This document shows positions 58,387 to 64,000 of a stretch of DNA of 64,000 bases, piece after piece (position 1 is the stretch's first letter; each line of letters begins with the position of its first letter). The notes under the pieces are model-generated. The model ran no database searches. It was given only the letters and a program-made list of their open reading frames with translations, and was not told the DNA's origin. The position numbers were made by a program, and so were the translations under genes. This DNA comes from Papilionanthe hookeriana x Papilionanthe teres (lineage: Eukaryota; Streptophyta; Magnoliopsida; Asparagales; Orchidaceae): assembly GCA_022702705.1 (NCBI GenBank), contig CM040421.1:75200121-75264120 (forward strand). Direction: 5' to 3'.

Positions 58387-60315
58387 GGCAACCAAAGTAA
58401 ACATTGGATACATCGAGTCATTGATGTTAGACCAAGCACTTCGTGGGAGGCAACCCATGGTTATCATTGTTATCGGTTTAGTGTGATTGTTGTTATGTTG
58501 TATTGGATAATAGTGAGACGTTGGACTTTGATTCTTGTTTGATTTGTAAGACTAGTTTGGATTAATGTTATGAGTTTATGCCTTGGTCTTGACTAAATTT
58601 GTGTATGACTTCTGGTAGTAGCAGGCTGACGAGTATCTTACTACTTAGTTCTTAACAGAAGCTGAGCATTACCTTGAAGCATGTATAGTTTGGACTTGGA
58701 CCACTCCATGTTAACTCTATTACTTCATTTATCTGACTTTGATTTTACTGAGTAAAATCATGAACTTACTTAGTGAACAACATCTGGATGAACTGCCTAC
58801 TTTTATTTACCAGATTGTGTATACCTTAGACTTTGAATAAACCTAAGATTAAAAACACACGAGTTTTTATAATAGGGGAATTTTGGTCCAAGGTAGATAA
58901 CCATATAAAAAAATATTATAATACAACTACGTTATTAGTGTAGCTTCTTCCGTCAGAAATTGAAAGTATGGAGGGGAAATGTTAGTAGAAGGGAGATTAA
59001 ATTAACGTCAGTTTTTGTTTGTTTATGAAATTTATGAGTCTATGTATTGGAGTTTATGTTTCTATGTTTGTGATTCAAGTTGAATGAGTCATTGGAGACA
59101 ACAAAACTTATCTTCATAGTTTAAACTTGTTAGCATCAGCAATTCGTTTATATAGTTTAAAATGTGTTTCTATTTAATCTTCAGTTTGTACTTGCTCTAC
59201 TATTTAAAATTCCTTTATAGTGTTATATCAAGCATGTTTAGGCTAGATTTACTTTCTACTAAAATATTCTACCATATGCTATTTGTTGATATTTTTGTAG
59301 GATGTGTAGTAAATTGTAAAGTGATATTTCCCTGTCGCATAATTTTGTGCTTCATTTTTACACATGTTTGAGTTTAAGTTTGGGGGGAAAGAAAAATATT
59401 TCAAGTTTAAACCTTGTTTTGAAAAACTAATACAAATAAATTTGTATTTTATTTCTAATGATTATTGTTATGTGGAGTCACTCTAAGGATGTTAGAATTT
59501 TAAGTATATAAATGGAGTAGAAAAACTTAGTTGATATTTTTAGTGAAAAGGTTGAACCTAGAGTTAAAGATATTTAGTGGAGAACATTGGAAAATGAATG
59601 ACTATCTTTAGTAGGAAGAAGTGTATTTTTTAAAAAAAACTAAGGATTCTTATAATTTTTATTTTTAAACATTTAATGTCTTTTACAAAGTATTTTAAAA
59701 AAAATACACATCTTTTCACGTGAAAGAAAGTATTAAGTTTTATCTTTAGAGGAGGATAATGGAATTCAAATTCATTTAAGGACTTCTCCAGATATAGTAA
59801 TCATCAACTAAGTTTAAGGAGAAGCTTAAGGATAAGAAGATATGGAATTCAACTAAGTTTAAAAAAAGCAGAAAAGAATAAAAAGGATAAAAAATCCAGA
59901 AAAAAAAAATTGTGAGGAGAAGCTTAAGGAGAGTTCCTAATCAAAAATTGGTTTTACTTGGGTCTTTCTAAAGTAAGGAACTTAGAACAATCCTAAGCTT
60001 GCTTTTTATACTTATATTAGTTAAATTATTTTAACAGAGTTCTTAAGTCTAGAAAGTAAAGTTCATAGGATTCGAAGTTTGAAAAATCTGCATATTTTTC
60101 TGAATTAGATAGGAAAATAAATTGCCAACTTTGATGATAAATATCATAGACCCTAGGCTAGTCTGATTCACTAAAAGTTCTTCTAGGTTGAACTATCCAT
60201 TTTTAGAACAAAATTTTATCAATTCTAAAGGGAGACCCATTAGCTTTAATCTACAAAAATTATTTTATAGTGTAGTATTAATTGAGGACAAGTAATGTTT
60301 AAGTTTGGGGAATTT
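58387..60315 (+). other. Post-pol and 3' noncoding region of element B
   Basis: At 58425-58460 the text ttagaccaagcacttcgtgggaggcaacccat is the kind of sequence normally found just after integrase in Athila-like elements, so RT to integrase is deleted upstream. The remaining 1.8 kb shows no env-like frame. Two purine tracts follow ttaagttt: 59376-59390 (ggggggaaag) and 60299-60311 (ggggaa). The second is directly before the LTR and is the likely polypurine primer. Confidence 0.7.
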
Positions 60316-62121
60316 TGATAAACCTAAAAATGCACTACTTTTTATGCCAAATTTTATAATGATATTGCACTTTTGTTGGTACATCAAACTGAAGAATTTG
60401 GAGTGATTGGAGCAAATGGAGCAAAAATGGACCAAAATGGAGCATACCATAGCAAAACGGGTTGAACCAGACACTTGTATCTGTGTCTGGCACCAAGGCG
60501 CCACCAATTGGTGCATAGCTGCCAGGTAGTGGCGCCTATGCACCAGAAATCGGCGCATAGCCACTAGTGACGGTTTTTGGCATAACTTCTAGAAGAAACA
60601 TAGGATTTGTACAATTTTCAAAGCATTTCAAAGTGTGTCTCTTGAGGAATTCATTGGGAGTGATAAAATAAACTTTCTAGAAGTGTTTGACTTAGTTAGA
60701 AGGAGTTATTATGAAAGAGATGTGTCTCTTGGAGTGAAAGGGCACTTAAGTCACCGTTTTGAAGATTCATTGAATGTGGACTCTTTTTGAAGAGACACTT
60801 AAGCATCTCTTAGGAAATTAAAAAAATGCTCTTGAAATCTTGGAGAAGAGATGATTTATAGAAGGAGAAGATCAGAAGAGGTGAAGAAGGCTTGGAGAAA
60901 AAGTGAAGATTTGGGCGTGAGCCCAAGTGGGGCAACAAAGTGAGAGAGACAGAGAGAGTGTGAGAGACTTATTTCTTTTCTTTTCACTTTGTTCTTGGAG
61001 AGGATTCAAATGAGATTGCATTTTCTATACAAGGAGAGTTTGATTTCCATCAAATATAAGTATTTCATTGTATTTTGGTTTGAATTTGGTACATTGTTTG
61101 TATGGATTAAAAATCTTGTTCAACGAAATGTTCTTGTTGTTTCTGCATGTGCAGTGAGTAGTTTTCTTTACTCTTCTCTCTTACAATTAATTAGTATGCA
61201 TGTGTAGAATATTCAATTGAGTAGATTGAGAATATATTGTGATGATTTTACTTTGTTCTTCATTTACATGTAAACTTGATCAACTTGCATGTCAAAATCT
61301 CTTGTGAGAACATGTAAGAACCAATGTGGTATTGTCTCAGTCAACTATTGGTAAGAATCACAAGAGATTATATGGGCGAGAATGTAGTCCATAGGGTTGA
61401 GTGCAAATAAATAGGGAGATATGCATGTTTAAGAGGTGTAGAATTAGAGGACTTTTGGTTGACAGACTAAAGCCCCTAATTTGGTTTGATGTGAAAAGTT
61501 TTGTTATGAGATGTTATCCCCCAAGTGGAGGGAGAAGAGGGAACACTAGAGTGAGAGTTAGTATCTTCCCTACGAAACCCATCTTCAAGATTTCAAAGCA
61601 TCAGATTAACTTATTTTAATTATAGAGCAAAGTAAGGGTAAAAAATATAATTGCTCCTACTTGTCACAATCTCTCTCACTACTTGTTTTACCTTTACACA
61701 TGCCACTACTTTCATTGTATGAGGTAGAGTACTTTTAATATATTAAACTTCACTTTCTGATTTTCACTAAGTATTTTAGTTAAGGATTAGAAGTAGTATT
61801 GCAGTAATAATTATATGATTTAATTCAAACCAAACCTTTATCTACCTTCCAAGCTAGGGCGTTTTATTGTAGACTAAAATTTCTCTTGAAATCCGCCTTG
61901 ATTAACCCCGATCTTAGTGGGATCGATATTCGATTCTTAATCACAAATCCCTATATTACTTAATAACGACACGTATACTTGCGTAAAATCTCTACTATTT
62001 AAAGACATAATTGAAATCTTACTTTGCTTTGGAGTCAAGTTTTTGGCACCATTGTAAAACAAAAAATTTAAACAAAAAAATTATTGGATTAAACTCTTTT
62101 ATATTGTAATCAGGGATCACA
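60316..62121 (+). repeat. 3' LTR of element B (about 1.8 kb)
   Basis: Starts TGATAAACCTAAAAATGCAC after a polypurine tract, a start common in Athila LTRs, and ends ...cagggatcaca at 62121. The last 263 bp match the 5' LTR fragment 29362-29622. The interior includes a segment with mirrored gcgcc motifs (60500-60560). No gene is visible; the small frames at 60989-61207 and 61401-61619 have no support. Confidence 0.82.
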
Positions 62122-62940
62122 CATTCCTTAAATAGCTAAACCATATGGATCCTTTCCAAAACCAATCAGCAAGCCAATTTAATACCTTGATGAACTGATC
62201 ACTAGACCACTTGACTTGTAGCCACCCTCCCATGGCCTGACCAGCAGGCTTACTCACCAAAAGAGCTTAAATCGAGAGCCACTTCCTCCCCATCATACCC
62301 GAACTCACCTCATCCTGGTTGTCCAGCTCTAATTGGTCACTACAACTTTTCAGCACTCTACCTATGCAGCTTAGCGCACTCATTGCCAAGCCCTGAGCTC
62401 AGCGCAATTGTCATGGCCATAAATAGAGCTCTCCAAGACCAAAGGAGGAGTTGTTAAAATTTCTTAGGGAGTCCCTATCCAATTGCTTCCAGAGCTTCTC
62501 CAATCATCTGATTGAGGCTTCCCCTCTCAAACGGAGGTGAAGGAATGAGAAGAAATGTCATGTACGCTTTAATTTTATTGCACTGCGATTTACTTGCATT
62601 TACTTTCGCGTACTTATTCTGCTCTTGAAATTGCAAGTTAAACAACAAGATCACCTTGCATGTCAAAACTAAATCTTTTAAGATAGTCGCAAAATTAAAA
62701 CCAAAAATTAAATTTAAAATAAAACAAAAACAAAATTCACCGCCACAACTATCGAATTATAAAAAGCCTCATTATTTAATCACAAGCAAAAAAAAATAAC
62801 AATTGCAACTAAATTAAAACATCTCTTTGAATGATCGGGAATCCCTCAGCGGAGGCAAACTACGGCTCATAACTAGATTTTCCACGGTCCGAATGAAAGT
62901 ACTGAATTCATTTAGTTAAATTTGGTAAATCTAGCCATAG
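62122..62940 (+). repeat. Diverged fragment of a Tat-like LTR
   Basis: From about 62560 to 62940 the text follows the order of the D/E/F LTRs around 16700-17050: gtacgctttaattttattgca, cttgcatg, aattcaccgccacaac, tttaatcacaa, gatcgggaat, cacggtccgaatgaaagt. The portion 62122-62560 has a TATA-like ccataaatagag (62417-62428) and gcttcccctctcaaacggaggtgaag, resembling the start of the transcribed LTR region. It is truncated at both ends and shows a large internal gap relative to E. Its right end abuts the LINE remnant. Confidence 0.65.
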
Positions 62941-62942
62941 TA

Positions 62943-64000
62943 ATTTTCTTTAAAACAATTTATTAATAACAACACAAAGACTAATAGGATAAATATCTTA
63001 TATATTAGTCAGACTATCCTTTTCAAAATTAAAATAATAGAAGTAAGAGAAAATTTTCATAAGTATATTGCCACCAAATTACTCTGCTACCACATTACAA
63101 CGATCAAACTGAATAATATCCCAACGAGGCTAAAATACAGCCACAATAATATATTCATACTTGTACCAAATCAAGTATCAATACTGATGATAAGATGGTT
63201 GATTTTAACAATACTAAGAGGATTTACCAAAATTAAATTATCAGCCTCGAAAAAATGATCATAGATGATAAAAATATTTTTAAAAAGTTCAACTTGCAAT
63301 CTCTTTAATAAAATAGTTTAAAAAGGGAATACATAGTTGAGTGCTAAATTACAAATTACTAGAATCCCTAATATTTGTAATTATATTTGTAAACCATTTC
63401 ATTTAACTACTTAATAAAGATATTTACTATTAATATCACCACACTATAGTTTTTCAATACCATCCTTTTGTCTCCAAAATTTTTCCTCATAAATTTGAAG
63501 GAGAAGATAATCTCTCACATAATTAAAAGATTATTTTTATTTGCCATGTTTCTTGAATCTATGAAAGCCTTTCAAGAAAAGAAATATACATCACACTATC
63601 CCTCAAATTTCAAAACAAATTGGCAAAAAGTTTTAATTCTAAGATTTCAGAACAAATATAAATTTTTTTTATCATCAGCTAAGATATATATAAGATAGAG
63701 CCAATAAAAGATTTTTCCCTATTAGACTTAACTACATCAAAATATCCTTCTATAGAACCCACATTTTTTGAAATCTATAAGGAAAGGACCTTCGAAAGAA
63801 AAATTTAGTAATAAAATCTAAAAGTGAAGCATAATTAACTGAATCTTTACTAAAAAGTTCAATCGTAGTGCATTCAATAAAATTAAGCTAAGAGACAAGC
63901 CATAAGACACTTTCTAGTATTTACAAAATTCTTACTCCCAATAAATGTTTTACTATAAAATCTAGAATCAATGGATCACAATCCATAATTATTTTAATAA
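62943..64000 (-). pseudogene. LINE (L1-type non-LTR retrotransposon) ORF2 remnant
   Basis: The minus strand, read with frameshifts, gives in order: a FPYRFQKMWV-like segment (about 63740-63770), an EEKFWRQKDGIE...GDINSKYLY segment (about 63420-63490), NVVAE-x-FGGNILMKIFSYF (about 63050-63110) and IYPISLCVVINKLF (about 62950-62990). These correspond to the endonuclease-RT linker, the WRQK...GDxNTKFFH motif and the RT fingers motif (RPISLCN) of plant L1-like ORF2. Many stops show long decay. The RT catalytic core would lie further left but is cut off at about 62943 by the LTR fragment; the endonuclease lies partly beyond 64000. Confidence 0.72.

Larger units (their letters stand above)
29362..62121 (+). 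mobile_element. Element B: Athila-like Ty3/gypsy LTR retrotransposon, internally deleted and split by three insertions
   Basis: Remaining B sequence is 29362-30596, 49121-49848 and 57227-62121, about 6.8 kb. The order is 5' LTR end, tRNA-Asp primer site, gag, protease, a post-integrase tail, long 3' noncoding and 3' LTR. Gag and protease motifs and the tRNA-Asp primer are typical of Athila. RT, RNase H and integrase are absent: the protease region is followed within about 100 bp by the sequence that normally ends pol. Element C (TSD agcgt) and solo LTR D (TSD ggaat) entered its coding region, and element A entered its 5' LTR. B is therefore the oldest of the four. Confidence 0.88.

Noticed and set aside
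62122..62560. A host promoter or gene start suggested by ccataaatagag and the following GC-richer text
   Set aside because: The order of motifs that follows matches the Tat-like LTR family, so an LTR fragment explains it better; no open frame follows.

Overview
This window comes from a plant nuclear genome, and I found no host gene in it. Essentially every base belongs to transposable elements. Two tRNA-primed LTR-retrotransposon lineages typical of seed plants are present: Tat/Ogre-like Ty3/gypsy elements with a tRNA-Arg primer site, and an Athila-like Ty3/gypsy element with a tRNA-Asp primer site. A decayed plant L1-type LINE sits at the right edge. AT-rich composition and deep nesting suggest a large, repeat-rich genome. 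The species cannot be named from this sequence.

Layout, oldest to youngest. Element B (Athila-like, plus strand, 29362-62121) is the host element. It keeps the last 261 bp of its 5' LTR, a tRNA-Asp primer site, gag and protease remnants and a full 3' LTR, but has lost RT, RNase H and integrase. Three insertions split it. Element A (Tat/Ogre-like, minus strand) entered B's 5' LTR and runs from 29361 leftward out of the window; its pol, protease, gag and ORF1 occupy 1-7032. Element C (Tat-like, plus strand, 30597-49120, TSD agcgt) entered B's gag. It has two very long LTRs (5.6 and 6.6 kb) and gag-type coding only, so it looks non-autonomous. Solo LTR D (49849-57226, TSD ggaat) lies between B's gag and protease. 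A's own 6.9 kb 5' LTR was then hit twice by solo LTRs of the same family: E (10762-18210, TSD gggac) and F (21114-28504, TSD ttagg). At 62122-62940 there is a diverged piece of a related LTR, followed by the minus-strand LINE remnant.

No coding region is intact; all carry stops, frameshifts or deletions. The most notable signals are the three ~7.4 kb solo LTRs with target duplications, an array of about 26 short hairpins between the gag of C and its 3' LTR, a 17-bp inverted repeat linking the leader and the pre-LTR end of C, a possible 26-nt mini-exon inside the LTRs, and a U5 stem-loop kept in six LTR copies. All alignments were made by eye; ages and percent identities were not calculated.
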